Source: Aquatica leii (taxonomy: Eukaryota > Arthropoda > Insecta > Coleoptera > Lampyridae). From it: a DNA stretch of 64,000 nt. The stretch is from contig CM069439.1 in NCBI GenBank assembly GCA_035610365.1, positions 22,891,533 to 22,955,532 of the forward strand. The letters run 5' to 3'. A program made the translations under genes and the position numbers. Below the pieces are notes generated by a model that worked only from the letters and a program-made list of their open reading frames with translations, had not been told where the DNA came from and ran no database searches. This document shows, piece by piece, positions 45,946-60,100 of the stretch (positions are counted from its first letter, which is position 1; each line of letters starts with the position of its first letter).

Positions 45946-48560
45946 TACAAGTGTTCAATGTGACCTCTAATACCTTTATTAATGCAGACGTCAATTCGTC
46001 GTAAAAAATTGAAATGCACTCTTCTTAAAACATTGTGGTTTCCTCGAAATGCGTTTACAGAATTTTGATTCTGCTCCACAGTTCTTTGTAATTATTAATT
46101 TAAATCTTGTACACTTATGTTTTTAACACTCCTCAGATCAAGAAGTGGCAAGGATTTAAATCTGGAGACCGCGGAGGTTATTCAATGGGTGCTTATTGTC
46201 CCTAACCAATCCATCTACCAGCAAATTGTTCATTAAGGATATTCTTTTACGGCACGTGCAATATGAGGTGCGCCCAGTAAACAGGGACGTTCGTCTTATG
46301 TCCAAATGATGTCTTTACATCCCGGGCTTTAAAAAGGACCTGTATAAGATGTCTTTAATAGGATGTCCTCAGGATATCAATGAAGATCGTACGATGAAAA
46401 AAAAACACCTGTACGCTCATTTGGTATATCAAAGTGGTACACTCTGTTTGCACTCTGTATCTGTTTTTGTTGGTGTTCTGACTACTTTATTTATATGTAC
46501 TTTTTATTATCTAACGTTTTTTGGGTGTTTTAGTGCATAAACAAATTTATTTGGTAAGTTTTTGGTACCTTGTATTTATTTATAATGTATAAAAATCATC
46601 ATTTATAATTATTATTTTGAATTACTAAAAATTAATAAAAGTTTATTGAAATTAAAAGATCACAATTATTAATAATGGTGATTTAAAACCCCATCTCGCG
46701 CGCATACCTATGCGGTGAATTGAAAATATTTATTTTATGTAAAAAAAAATTTTTTTACTCGAAAAATTATTTAAAGCATGTTTGCTTTGTATTAAAGGTT
46801 TAAAAGTGTGACGTTATCTCACGACTTTTATCGTCGCGATTCACAATAAGGCATCCAAAAATGTCAACATGACCGATAAGGCACAAAATCGCTAATCTAA
46901 CTAAGAAACTATAACGTTATCGCGTTCTTGGTACTCATAGTTATGATTAGTGTGCGTATTTCTCGTATTGTATTACTATTTCCACAGTAATTAGTTAGGT
47001 AGTTAAAAATACGTCTAGAAATAATTTTGTTTTTACCACATTCTTCTGATGAAATGTAAATGCGAAACGTATAAAAATTATTAATGAATTTGCAAAACTG
47101 ACGCGTTTACAAAATTTTTTTTAAAGAACGATTTAAACAATTTTTAACGTGTTATAATCGATTATCTCTTATGATTTAATCAATAATAGAATGTGATAGA
47201 ATCGTCAAAAAGATCAATCAATAATTCTACAAAAGAAGTATCACTTTATCAATTCGTTAATTTAGAAAAATGTAAATTCTGATTACACAGAAATACCAAA
47301 ATAAGCTTTTTGTATTAACTTTTTTATCGACTCTACATGACGATTACCATCTCTTATGTAGTTGCATTGTTTCAGGCGCCACTTAAAAAAATCGGAAAGA
47401 AAGTATAAAAAAACACGCTAAGAAAGGCCAAAGAACGCCGGGATCGAGAAGATAAAAAAATAAAATAATCTAAATTTATTTTAATTGAATATAATTTGGA
47501 TTATTATTTAAAAATATAGTTTTATGTAATAATAATTTGTATTTTTTTAAGTTGTTTTTATTCATTACGTCAAGTCGCAGAGGAGTACGTTAAGTTTCCT
47601 TACTGAATAAAAAACAATAGAAAAAACCACAAAGTAGATATACTTTAACTGGAAATGGTAGTTTTCTTGATAAAAATATAATATACATATATAGTACATA
47701 TCCTACAGTCATCTAAAAGGAATGTCCCGTTGTGGATACGCAAGGATGTCCTATGACATCGTAGGGATGCACACACTTGTGACAAAAGGTCGTCCCATGA
47801 ATGTCTCTAGGACGTACACAGAACCAAAATGGGATGACTTTGGGACATTCAGTGATCCGCAACATCATGTCCCCGGGACATCCTTGTGTTTGTTGGGGCT
47901 GCATTGTCGTGCATGAAGAAATTGTTTTAAAGGGTAAGTCTTTTACTAATTTTGGCAAACTTTCCAGACAATCAGGCAATCGGAACGGCGTAACCATAAA
48001 ATTGCCAATAATTCCGACTCAGACATTAATTTTTAATTCTCATTGACAATATCTACCTTTAATAGCATGTCAATTTTTATCTGCATAAATATGCCCATTG
48101 TGTAAGTTCGTCATGGCACGACATGTAAAAGAAGACTCCTCAGTAAACAAGATATTAGTGTGGAATCCGTTGTCGACTAATTTGCGCTTCCGAACAATTT
48201 GTGAAATATTTAAACGTGATCCGTGGTGAAATGGCAATCATTTTTACACTGGCTGGATGTGGAATGGAAAAAGTAGTTGATCTCCAAAGATCCGACTTAG
48301 AGTGCTTTTGGAATCCCAGTCTCTTGTTGCAAGGTTCTGGTACTGGTCTTAGGATTGTGATCAACAGCATCTTGCGCATTGGACGTTCGGGCTTGTCGAG
48401 GTCTTCCAGCGTGATTTCTGACTAGCTTCAAACTTCCTATGTCTCAAAGACGTTTTTTGATTCGGACAAAAGTTTTGTGATTTCGAATACTCCGGTTTGG
48501 ATACTTCTCTCAATACATGCGAACACTTTCGAGGCAGTTGCCTTTACAGAATTCAAGAAC
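45945..48560 (-). pseudogene. Mariner-like (helix-turn-helix/DDE) transposase, split by an insertion
   Basis: The part from 48560 to 47905 on - contains an interrupted DDE domain: NILFTEESSFTCR (first acid region, as in FTDESHF) and, at its lower end, FFMHDNAAP (the QQDGAPPH-type motif). The reading resumes at 46270 with PHIARAVKEY, then FAGRWIG-like text with small shifts. It ends at about 45950 with RRIDVCINKGIRGHIEHL, the typical family C-terminus. The intervening 46274-47900 is a foreign insertion. Many stops; inactive. Confidence 0.75.
46274..47900. mobile_element. 1.6-kb element with clustered GGATGTCC-type motifs at both ends
   Basis: Sits inside the mariner-like transposase between its DNAAP and PHIARAV segments. 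The first about 110 bp and last about 190 bp are packed with short words of the form gggacgt, ggatgtcc and gacatcc in both orientations, so the ends are roughly inverted-repetitive. The middle is AT-rich without a recognised protein. A relative without an obvious body lies at 49320-49640. Family unknown to me. Confidence 0.65.
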
Positions 48561-49319
48561 TAAAGGCATGTCGACCTGTTCATTAAAACATATGGAACTC
48601 CATAATTTGAAAGCTGGCAATCTAACAGCAATAGCAATTATGCTGATAAAAAAAAAATACAAAAGCAACTAAAACTGAACAAATTATTGAAATACTTACT
48701 GTCAACGATAAACTGTGATAATTATGAAATTTGTTTCCTGTCAAAATCGTGAGTTTTGTTTTGTTTGTGTGTTCACGACAACTAGATTTTATAATTAAAC
48801 TAGAATATGGGTTATCAGTGTTTGAAAAAACATTTTTTTCTTCGAAATTATGCAAAACACGGAGTTTTTACAAGTGTCAAAAAATGAAGAAGTTTTTCTG
48901 TTAAAAAAGTCTTAGAGCCGAATTACCACCGCTAAGAAAAAAGAGGTGAGAGCGGTTATAACCCTTCTACAATCATTTTTGTTTTTTATTACTCAAAGTA
49001 GGGTAATCCTCTAAAATGTTTTTTTTGCCAAGTTACATTAAATTTGTTTCACACATTTCCGAACAGCGTAGAAAAATGTGATTTTTTAAGTAGTGTTAGT
49101 GTTTGATTTAATTTTATTTGTTAATAAGGATTAAGACAATGTGGATTATTACAACACTATAGACATCTAGTATTAGCGGTGAGTTGAAATTAAAAAGTAC
49201 CCGTCATATATCTAATTGGTAAATTTTAACTTTAAGGTTATAATATGGGCAGCAGTTAACAAACATGTTAACTGATTTAAATGCTGTAGAAGACGTGCTA
49301 CTAAGTTTGTGATAATGAT
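48561..49319. other. Intergenic, 5' end of the mariner-like element and unassigned sequence
   Basis: Contains the probable N-terminal/terminal region of the mariner-like element with stops, then AT-rich sequence. No gene is supported. Confidence 0.3.
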
Positions 49320-49645
49320 ATGAGTGTTATGTCCACATAGCATAAGAACATTTTATGGATGTCCACAGGATGTACGTTAACCATACTTAGTTCATCCGTT
49401 CATTACTAGACATTCTGTCACAAAAATGGAGATCTGCTGGACACCAGGTACCGCTAGATGTTTATTAGAGGAAGTTTCGATATCCTGTTTAGAATGTTTT
49501 AAAAACCTAAAAATCTTGAAGTGCAGTTCATACACTTTATATCTACACATTACGTGGAAAGGACGTCCACCGGATGTCATCTAATAGTAATTTATAAGAC
49601 GTACATAAATGATCGTCCATAGGATGTTCATATTATGTTCATGAG
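49320..49645. repeat. Second cluster of GGATGTCC-type motifs
   Basis: Repeats words such as atggatgtccacaggatgta, aaggacgtccaccggatgtc and catcgtccataggatgttc-like variants over about 320 bp. Probably a short non-autonomous relative of the 46.3-47.9 kb element. Confidence 0.6.
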
Positions 49646-49710
49646 CGAGTGGATACGTGTTGGACTAAATTCCGACATTCTATATAGGTGCTATATGAGT
49701 GTGGTAAGTT

Positions 49711-50698
49711 CAGTGTTGTGATGTATTTAGATACATGTATCTAGATACTTTTTGCGTATCTAGTTACATATTTAGATACATCAGACAAAATGCAACTGTA
49801 TCTAAATACATTTTTCGTTGTATCTGAATGGTTTAGATACTTATAGATACTTTTTCTTGCTCAAATTTTAAATTATAAATTTTTATTGAACATTGCGGTA
49901 GTTTTGTTTGTCAGTTATGACTTATGGTACACCCTGTGCATTACAATTGAAGGTGTTTTATGGTTTGGTGGCAGTGTTGGCATATTTGGAGGTTTCGCAA
50001 TAAATTTGTTAATTTTAGAACTCCACTGGTACTTTAGTGATTTTTTACTAGTTTTGGAGACATTGAAAGAAAAAATCTAGTGATTTTTATATCAGTCTGG
50101 TGTTTTTTAAAGCGTCAGCTTTGTGATTTACAACTTTTAGACCTGGCAACGCTGGTTGGTGGTTTACTATTAACTCTACAGTGAAATATAATTGTATTTT
50201 TTTTAATGTAATTTAGGTTAATGAAATAATGCTTACACGTATTGTATTTTTTAGCTCAACAAAACACATATTTTGTATTTTCTTTAGTTAAATAATCATT
50301 CATCTTGATTAATTTTTAACCGAATAAATTTAAAATCTTAAGCTTTCGCGGTTATGTTTATGATTATAAGCGACTTTCGGCTTAGACCGCGTCGTAGTTA
50401 AACACCCAGACTTATAGGCTTGGTCCTAGTCTCTTCGTGAGAGCCAAAACAAGAAGTAGAACTTGGCCTTTGCCGTATTGTTGTTTCGCAAGACATTGCA
50501 GCTTGCATCTTCAGAGTGGTAAATGTCATTGACAACAGATTTTGCTAAAAATGTATCTAGACTGTCTAGATAGGTTCTTAAAGAATCTGTAACTGTATCT
50601 AGATATCTCTTTTGAGAAAGTATCTTATCTGTATCTAGATGCAATTTATGAAAATTATCTGTTTTTGGGTACTAGAAAAAAGTACTGTTACAACACTG
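49711..50698. mobile_element. hAT-like non-autonomous element with GTATCTAGATAC subterminal repeats
   Basis: The ends are inverted (cagtgttgtgatgt at 49711; caacactg at 50691-50698). Subterminal regions on both sides are rich in the palindromic word gtatctagatac and variants (49725-49855 and 50550-50640). CAGTG-type ends with subterminal repeats are typical of hAT elements. The flanking 8 bases are not a clean duplication. 49886-50080 has a 64-codon frame without a known domain. Confidence 0.65.
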
Positions 50699-51165
50699 TA
50701 GTATATTTTTTAAATATTGACTGTTAATTCAATGAAACTGTTAAAATTTGATGAAAAAAAGAAACTAGTTTTGGTATTTAGCAAACGATTTCACAACGCG
50801 ATTTTATCATATATTTGAAAAATACTTTCATTTTAGTTGAACGGCGGGGTTAAAAAAGTGTATATAATACCCTAATCGAATGCGGCCCATACAAAACTAT
50901 TGTACTTAAAATTAATTTATATTATCATTACTTAATCATTTTTATTATTTTATTATATAGGTCTTTTTTTAAAGAATTTAATCTGGACCAATTGGAGCTA
51001 CAGATCTGATATTCAATTTATTTCTAGGTGTTTCTAGGTAGCAGCAGTAGCAGATAGGTAGTCTGTGATAATCTGGTCTGTGGTTCTAAACAATTGGTTG
51101 CAGTCAGATGCGTGGTTCTGTCCATTGATTACATACGTTTTTTTCTATTTTATACAAAAATAACG
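50699..51165. other. Upstream of SGT start codon
   Basis: AT-rich, likely including the SGT 5' UTR and promoter. 51036-51100 contains a short aggtagcagcag/agataggtagtctg stretch. No confident promoter element. Confidence 0.35.
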
Positions 51166-54100
51166 ATGCTACAACCAGTAAGTTAAACAATTAATTCATG
51201 TTTTAAAACGGTTTATTCGTTTTTCCAGAAAAATTACGTTTAGTTTATTTGTATTTGTCAAAGTCTAAACATAACCTGTGCGTGCATCATCATCAATACA
51301 TATTAAATTACGTATTTTACAGGATACTTCTGACTTTGAGAAGGATAAAAAATGTCTTATTATTAATATACTTCGATTCTTACAAGATGAAGCTCAATCG
51401 AGTAATCCTGATAAAAGAGAATCCCTCGAAGTTGCTATTCAATGCATAGAATCTGCTTTTGAAATAGATTTCCATCGTGATAATAGTGAATGCCCTCAAA
51501 ATGAAAACTTATTAAACATATACACTCGTAGTTTACCTGCAAAAAAAGAGGTAATTTTTTTTAGTTCTAACAATTTTTTTATTATAGAGATTTTTTAGAA
51601 ACCTACTCCGCAAACTGTTAACACGGCTGAAGCATTTAAAAATAAAGGCAATGATCTAATGCGTAACGGATTATACAAAGAAGCTGCTGAACAGTATACT
51701 AGGTAATGAATTTATATGAAATTTATGAAATGCTTATGTTTACGTTACAGGGCTATTGAATTAAATCCCGATAACGCTGTATACTATTGCAATCGTGCTG
51801 CTGCTTTTAGTCGATTAGAGAACCACGAAAATGTTATTGAAGATTGTGAACAAGCAGTGAAATTAGACCCATTCTATGGCAAAGCATATGGACGATTAGG
51901 GTAAGTATTTTTTTTGAACTTCACTGGGTTTATGGTTTTTCTTAATTTGTGAATATCGGCGGATTTTGGATTTTGCAGTGTATATTGTTGTGAGTTCAGT
52001 GTAGTATCGTAGATTGTTTATGGATAATATACATGGGCTTTTATCTTTATACAGAATTTGACAATACTAATATATTATTTGTAATGGATTTCATTTTTTT
52101 TTGTATTAACATGTAGTGGTGACGTGTATATATGGAGGAACAATGTCTCTAAAATTTAAAATATATTGTTGTGAACTTAAAACTTTAAATTATTGAAACT
52201 ATTTACATGATTATAAATGCAAATAATTTTACTAAAACTAAAACACAATACAATTAGCACTCAAAAATTATAGCTAACTTATTTCAATTTATAAAGCATT
52301 GTAACGACATCGTTAGCGATCAGATAATCACTTACATTTATTTATACACGCACGTAAAAACACCGAATCTAAGTCGCAACTAAGCTTGCGTATGAATGAA
52401 CTTCATTTCTCCTTTTGAGATTCTATAATGCTTGCCATAGATTCTCGCATAACGGCTTCGCATGTTAGTACTTCTTGCTGACCAGGTAGAAAATCGAGCG
52501 TCGCTCATCACGTAGTTTTAAGACTCCCTACCACCGTTTGCTGTCTTTGTAGTTTATCCAACCGTCCGAACTTTTTCTTGAAGGCTACCGTAATCCCTTT
52601 GGACATTTCAAGATATTCACCCACGCACTGTACAATGCCGTAATATCGTGGTGTTTGCAACAGGCTTTGTTGCACCTCGATTTTAACTCTGAACCTAGCT
52701 TTTCCGTAACCCCCGTGCATATCCATTAACCTGTCGAAGTTCATTCCATCGACTTGACACGGAAAGATCTTGGGTTTCTACAAAACTTTATTGGAACTTA
52801 GAAACGCAAATGTTTTGACATTGTTTTCCGCAAGTATTTTGCCAATCAGTCGCTGAATTTTGAGAGGTGTTCCGTGAAAAGGTACAAGTCTTCTCAAACA
52901 ACGACTTTAATAGAGACCACGTATTTGTACAATTCAGAGAAAGAATGCTGACCGCCATGCTCGATTTTTTTTATCCACAGCTGTTCCTTTTTCTTAAACG
53001 CCACAATTTTTCAAAAATAGATACATATTAGAATGTGTAAAGAATACGATGCGATTGTAGAAATGGTAATAAAATTTGAGCTTTTTAGTGGAATTTGAGA
53101 AAAAGCGTATGGAGTTGTAAGTCGACTCAACAAGAACCTATTGTTTAAGTAGAAAAAATGAGAAGCACTGCTTTCTGGTTTTTGCGTTTTCTCGTGTAAA
53201 AAAGCTGGTGTGGTCACCACACGACTTTCCTATAAGGAATTTCTACATATGTTTACTTTTCTATAAGGAAAGTATAGCCATCGCAATTTTTTTGCATAAT
53301 TTTACGTTGCAAGGTCTCCTGAATCAGTCTTTATCAGAACTTCTTTGATAGAACCGAAAGAATATGAAAAGCCAGTTCCATATCAAATTTCGTTACTAGG
53401 ACTTGGTTCGAGAGTTATCGTGGGTACATAGTTACACACACATAAATACATTTTTTCGTCGATCGTCTGTTAATAACAATATTAACGTATAATAATGTAT
53501 CAGAAATAGATCGTTAATGACCCCTATTAATGAACGATTTTGAACCAATGAATGAATTTCTATTAATAAACGATTTTGTATAGCAACCAATGAAATCGTT
53601 AGCAACCACTGATTTAACGATATTGCACGACTACTAGATATAACATCGGGTTACGTATGCTTTAGTTTCCTTATAACTTTACACGTTTTACCAACGTACG
53701 ATCAACGGAAAAACTTTAAAACTAACTCGTTTGTTAATCGGCGACAAATAATCTCGACAATATTAACGCGTTCGCTCGCTACACTCGCTCACGGCGTTAA
53801 AATGTCTCCATTATTAATCGCTATCATTAACAACCTTGTTCGTTAAATAACTATTTCGATTCAGGAGACTGAAACGTAAAATTCTGAAAAAAAAATTGCG
53901 ATCGCATATAGGAAAGTAAAAATGTGTGTAGAATACGATTCAATTATAAACAATTGAAAGAAAATGTGATCGTTTTAGTAAAATTTGAGAAAAACCGTAC
54001 GGAAGAGAGAGGAAATGGAACTATATGATTGTTTAGTTTGAAAAAATGGGACTCTCTTATAATTCTTGCGTTTCCTCATGTTACTACGTGTGTAGAATAC

Positions 54101-57100
54101 GATACCGTTCAAAGAAAAGATTATCTTATTTAGCAAAATACGAGGAAAATCGTATGGAATCGAGAGTAAATCGACACAAGATGATTTTTTAATTTGAAAA
54201 ACAATATAGAGGACCGCCTTTTGATTTTTGCGTTACTTTATGTAAAAGTGTGTGTAGAATACGATGTGATTTTAAAAATGAAAATAAAAAGTGATCTTTT
54301 TGGTGAAATTTGAGAAAAACCGCACGGAATAGAGAGTAAATTGGCACGACACTATAATTTTTTAATTTGAAAAATGGACGGGACTATCTTCTAATTTTTG
54401 CGTTTGTTTATGTTAAAAGTGTCTGTAGAATACGATGTGGTTATAAAAATTAAAATAAAAACGATCTTTTTGGTGAAATTTGAGAAAAACCGTACGGAAT
54501 AGAGAATAAATCGACACGACACTATATTTTTTTAATTTGAAAAAATGGAGGGGACTCTCCTGATTTTTCCTTATGTAAAAATGTGTGGATAATACAATGT
54601 GATTATAAAAATTCAAGGTCAAGGTGAAATTGGAGAAAAACCATACTCAATAAAGTGTAAATTGAAGCAACGAGAACTATATAATTTTTTAATTTGAAAA
54701 AATAGGGGACTATCTTCTGGTTTTTTCGTTTTCTTATATAAAAATGTGTGTAGAATACAATGCGATACAATCGAGAGTAAATCGACGTAACGAGAACTAG
54801 ATGATACTATAATTTAAAAAAAAAAGGATTGTAAAACTGTACGGAATTGTGAATAAATCAACGCAACGAAAACTGTGATTTTTTAATTTGAAGAAATAGG
54901 GGGCATTCTGATTTTTGTATTTACTTATATAAAAAAATGCACAGAAGATGATGCAATTATAAAAATTGGAATAAAAGCTGATATTTTTAGTTAAACTTGA
55001 CAAACCCGTACGGAGTACAGAGTAAGTCGTCGCAACGAGAATTATATGATTTTTTAATTTAAAAAAAAGGATCTTTTTGCGTTTCCTTATATAAAAATAT
55101 GCGTAGAATATGAGGCAATTATAGAAAATAAAATAAAAGGTAATCTTTTTAGTGAAGTCTGAGAAAAACCGTACGGGTTCGAAAGTAAATCGACGTAACG
55201 AGAACTAGATGATTCTTTAGTTTCAAAAAAAGGATGGTACTGTGTTCTGATGTTTTGCGTTTCCACATTTAAAAATATGTCTAGAATATGATGCCATTAA
55301 TTAATACGGAATTGTGAGCAAATCGACGCAACGAGAATGATATGATTTTTTAATTTGAAGAAATGGAAATGGTTGCATTATGATTTTTGCGTTTACTTAT
55401 GTAAAAATATGCACAGAAAATGAAGGAAATAAAAATTGGCAAACTAAAATAAAAGGTGATTTTTTTAGTGAAGTTTGAGAAAAACCGTACGGAGTTAAGA
55501 GTAAATCGATGTAACGAGAACTATACGATTCTTTAATTTCAAAAAAAGGATAGTACTGCTTTCTGATGTTTGCGTTTCCATATTTAAAAATTAGCGTAGA
55601 ATATGATGTAACTATAAAAATGAAAATAAAAGGTGATATTTTTAGAGAAATTTGAGAAAAACCGTACGGAATTGTGAGCAAATCGACGCAACGAGATCTA
55701 TATATTTTTTTAATTTCAAAAAATAGGGGACTATCTTCTAGTTTTTCGTTTTCTTATATAAAAATGTGTGTAGAATACAATGCGATACAATCGAGAGTAA
55801 ATCGACGTAACGAGAACTAGATGATTCTATAATTTAAAAAAAAGGATTGTAAAACTGTACGGAATTGTGAATAAATCAACGCAACGAAAACTGTGATTTT
55901 TTAATTTGAAGAAATAGGGGGCATTCTGATTTTTGTATTTACTTATATAAAAAAATGCACAGAAGAAGATGCAATTATAAAAATTGGAATAAAAGCTGAT
56001 ATTTTTAGTTAAACTTGACAAACCCGTACGGAGTACAGAGTAAGTCGTCGCAACGAGAATTATATGATTTTTTAATTTAAAAAAAAGGATCTTTTTGCGT
56101 TTCCTTATATAAAAATATGCGTAGAATATGAGGCAATTATAGAAAATAAAATAAAAGGTAATCTTTTTAGTGAAGTCTGAGAAAAACCTTACGGGTTCGA
56201 GAGTAAATCGACGTAACGAGAACTAGATGATTCTTTAATTTCAAAAAAAGGATGGTACTGTGTTCTGATGTTTGCGTTTCCACATTTAAAAATATGTCTA
56301 GAATATGATGCAATTAATTAATACGGAATTGTAAGCAAATCGGCGAAACGAGAATGATATGATTTTTTAATTTGAAGAAATGGAAGTGCATTATGATTTT
56401 TGCGTTTACTTATGTAAAAATATGCACAGAAAATGAAGGAAATAAAAAATCGAATAAAAAGTGATATTTTTAGTTAAATTTGAGAAATCTGTACGGAGTT
56501 GAGATTAAGTCAACGCAACGAGAACTATATGATTTTTTAATTTGAAAAAAGGATCTTCTTGCGTTTCCTTATATAAAAATATGCGTAGAATATGATGCAA
56601 TTATACAAACTAAAATAAAAGGAGATCTTTTTAGTGAAGTTTGAGAAAAACCGTACGGAGTCGAGAGTAAATCGCCGTAACGAGAACTAGATGATTCTTT
56701 AATTTCAACAAAATGAATGTACTGCTTTCCGATGTTTGCGTTTTCACATTTAAAAATATGCGTAGAATATGATGCGATTATAAAAATTTTATTTTTAGTG
56801 AAATTTGAGAAAAACCACACGAAATTGTAAACAAATAGACGCAACGAGAATTATATGATTTTTTAATTTGAGGAAATGGAAGGGATTGCATTATGATTTT
56901 AGCGTTTACTTATGTAAAAATATGCACAGACGATGAAGGAAATTATAAAAATTGGAATAAAAGGTGATATTTTTAGTTAAATTTGATAAACCCGTACCGA
57001 GTCGAGAGTAAGTCGCCGCAACGAGAATTATATGATTCTTTAATTTGAAAAAAAAAGGATCTTTTTGCGTTTCCTTATATAAAAATATGCGTAAAATATG

Positions 57101-60100
57101 ACGCAATTATTCAAACTAAAATAAAAGGTGATCTTTAGTGAAGTTTGAGAAAAACCGTACGGAGTTAAGAGTAAATCGATGTAACGAGAACTATACGATT
57201 CTTTAATTTCAAAAAAAGGATAGTACTGCTTTCTGATGTTTGCGTTTCTACATTTAAAAATTAGCGTAGAATATGATGTAATTATAAAAATGAAAATAAA
57301 AGGTGATATTTTTAGTGAAATTTGAGAAAAACCGTATGGAATTGTGAGCAAATCGACGCAACGAGAACTATATGATTTTTTAATTTGAAGAATCGGATTT
57401 TTTCGTTTACTTATGTAAAAATATGCACAGAAGATGATGCAATTATAAAAATTGAAATAAAAGATGACGTTTTTAGTAAAATTTGAGAAATCCGTAAATC
57501 GACGCAAGTAGAACTATACAGGGTTATTCACTCTATACGGCTCGGAATATTGTGGCGAAAATACATGACTTTTAAAAAGTTTCACTTTTGGGATACATAA
57601 AAGTTCATTATGGTTACTTTTTCAAATTATTTTCATATTATACAGGGTGTTGTAAGGGTCCTAAAAATATCAAAGTTTTTTAAATGAAACCCTTTGTATA
57701 TTATTACATTTTTGGATTCTCAGATTAAAACGAGGGTGTGCTTTAATAATGTTTACAAGGCCTAAACCTTAAGGTTTTTTAAAAATAATTTGAATTTTGT
57801 CAAATTTCAGTTTTGAGATACTTAAAAAGTATCTAAGTTATTGGAGTGAATTGGGCTTTCCGTGCTTAAATTTTTGCAAATTGTTTAATTAAATCTTCGG
57901 TGTCTAATTCTTTTAGCTGGTCCGTTTCTATTGAAATAAAAGCAAGATTACTTAGTCGGTTTTGCCTCATGGTCGATCTTAAATAATTTTTTATTGTTTT
58001 GAGTTTTGAAAAAGATGGTTCTGCGGTAGCAACAGAAACCGGCATTGTTAATAAAATACAAAGTATTATACTCGTATTAGGAAAAGAATCCACGAAGTTG
58101 TTACTTGTTCTATAATTTAAAGTTTCTTCTGGAGACGTAATAACTTTTTCATCAAAATTTTGTAAATATTGAAATTCTTTAACAAGCTCCACGACAGTTA
58201 GCCTCGTTCATTGCGAGTTTTGTCGTTTAATAAATTATCAATTTTTTGACATAATTCTAATTTCTCGTTTTCAGAATAATTTTTAAATTTATTAATATTC
58301 CATAAAAACGCGAAATTATTAGAGTAAGAAGAAAGTAATTGGAATCTCTCGTCCACTGATGCTATGATTAGAGCATTAACAAAAGAATCAACTTTGAACT
58401 TTAAAGTTTGGTCATGGATTCAGTTCATCGTCACTCTCATAATCAAGATTTTTTTTTATTTTTCGCGATCTTAGACCTCTTTGTTTTTTGAATTTAGGTT
58501 ATATGTCTAAGCTGGATGCTATTTCTTTAGCATCAATCAATAGATCATTAAAACCTTTATCGGAGTGATAAGCTTTCAAAAAATTATTCAAATTATTTAA
58601 ATGATTACAACACTGAGCAACATCAAAGTTTGGTTTTTGAACAATTTTACTAACAATGTTAACTTTACTTAAAATATTATACCACAATATAAGAATGCAA
58701 ATGAACTCAAAATTTGGCAATTTTTTGGCCAACGATGCAGGCAAATTGTTTACGTTATTTTCAAAAAGAGATTAAAGGAGTTATTGCATCTATTGTACTA
58801 GACCATCGAGTATCCGATGAAGGTTTTAAAGTTAAATTTGTTAAATTAGACAAATTAGACTTCAGAATTGACCAGCGTTTACTAGAAGTTTAGGGCAAGA
58901 TTGCAACAAGGAACAAAGAAAGCTCGCGGATTGAAATCCAAAATTTTTTTTTGTAGACCATTATGCCTACCACGCATATTTGCCTTATTGTCGTAACCCT
59001 GATCCCACAAATCGGTGATATTTAAGCCTTCTTTCTTTAACGTCGACAAAAGAAATTTTGTCAAGCCTTCACCCGACGCATCATCTATAGGACAAAAAAT
59101 AAAAAATGTTCTTCTATACTAATTCCCATGTTCTTTAAATTAACAAACCGACTAGAGTCAGGAGTGCAGTCTAATAATATGGAATAATATTTTGCCTTTT
59201 TAGTTAGTTCTAAAAGTTTGGATTTGATATTTTCACCGATCAAGTTGATTACTTCATTTTGTAATTTATCCCCGAGATAGTTTTTGTGATCTTTTATTTG
59301 AGAGCGTTTTGTATGTTCTGACATAATCGGGTTAAGTTACCATTGTTTTTCTCAAACAACTTATTACTACTTCCACGAAAAACTAACTTTTGCTGACCTA
59401 ATAACTGAATCACGTATGTAACTTGCTCTTTTCATGAATGTTTAAATGTTCACCTAAATGCTGCCAATCATTGTAACCAGATTCATCACTAAGGCGAACA
59501 GATTTCAAATCGCTGTCATTAAAAATTTTGCAACAGAAGCAGTAAAGTGAATTTTTTGTTTCGGAATACAACAACCAAAAACGCTCAATTTTTTTCTTTG
59601 TTCGGTAAAATTCTAAAGAAGTAACAATTGGAAAACTTACGCCCCAACTCCGAACTATTTCTCGGATAAATATCCTTTTTGCTTTGATAATGAAGAGGGC
59701 CACGTTCTACTAATTCTTGAATATTATTAGAACGTAATTTCTTTAGCATCTTTCGAAAGTTGACTCATATTTTCCGTTCTGGTAATTTTTGAAAGTGTTG
59801 ATTTCTCATTATCAGCAGAACTTGAAGATGTCGATGGATTGCTCTCTAGAAGATCAGTTTCTTGTCTGATGCTGATACTTGTTTCAAGGATAGGACCAGA
59901 ATATTCAGCTGTATTATTGTTGTTATTAATATTTTGCAAAGTAGACTTGGGTTTTGAAAAAAAATGCGTAATTTTGGCATGGTTTTCCAGTTCTTCCTCT
60001 CTTTTTCTTTTATTCAGCAAATTTGGTATTCTTCTTTTTTTCTGACATCCTGGATACTGTAAAGAAACTAATACGTAAGTAAACAAATTGACAATTTTTT

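Noticed and set aside
54413-57507. Phe/Tyr/Ser-rich reverse frames in the satellite
   Set aside because: They repeat with the roughly 170-bp unit and reflect its AAA/TTT-rich composition, not a gene family.
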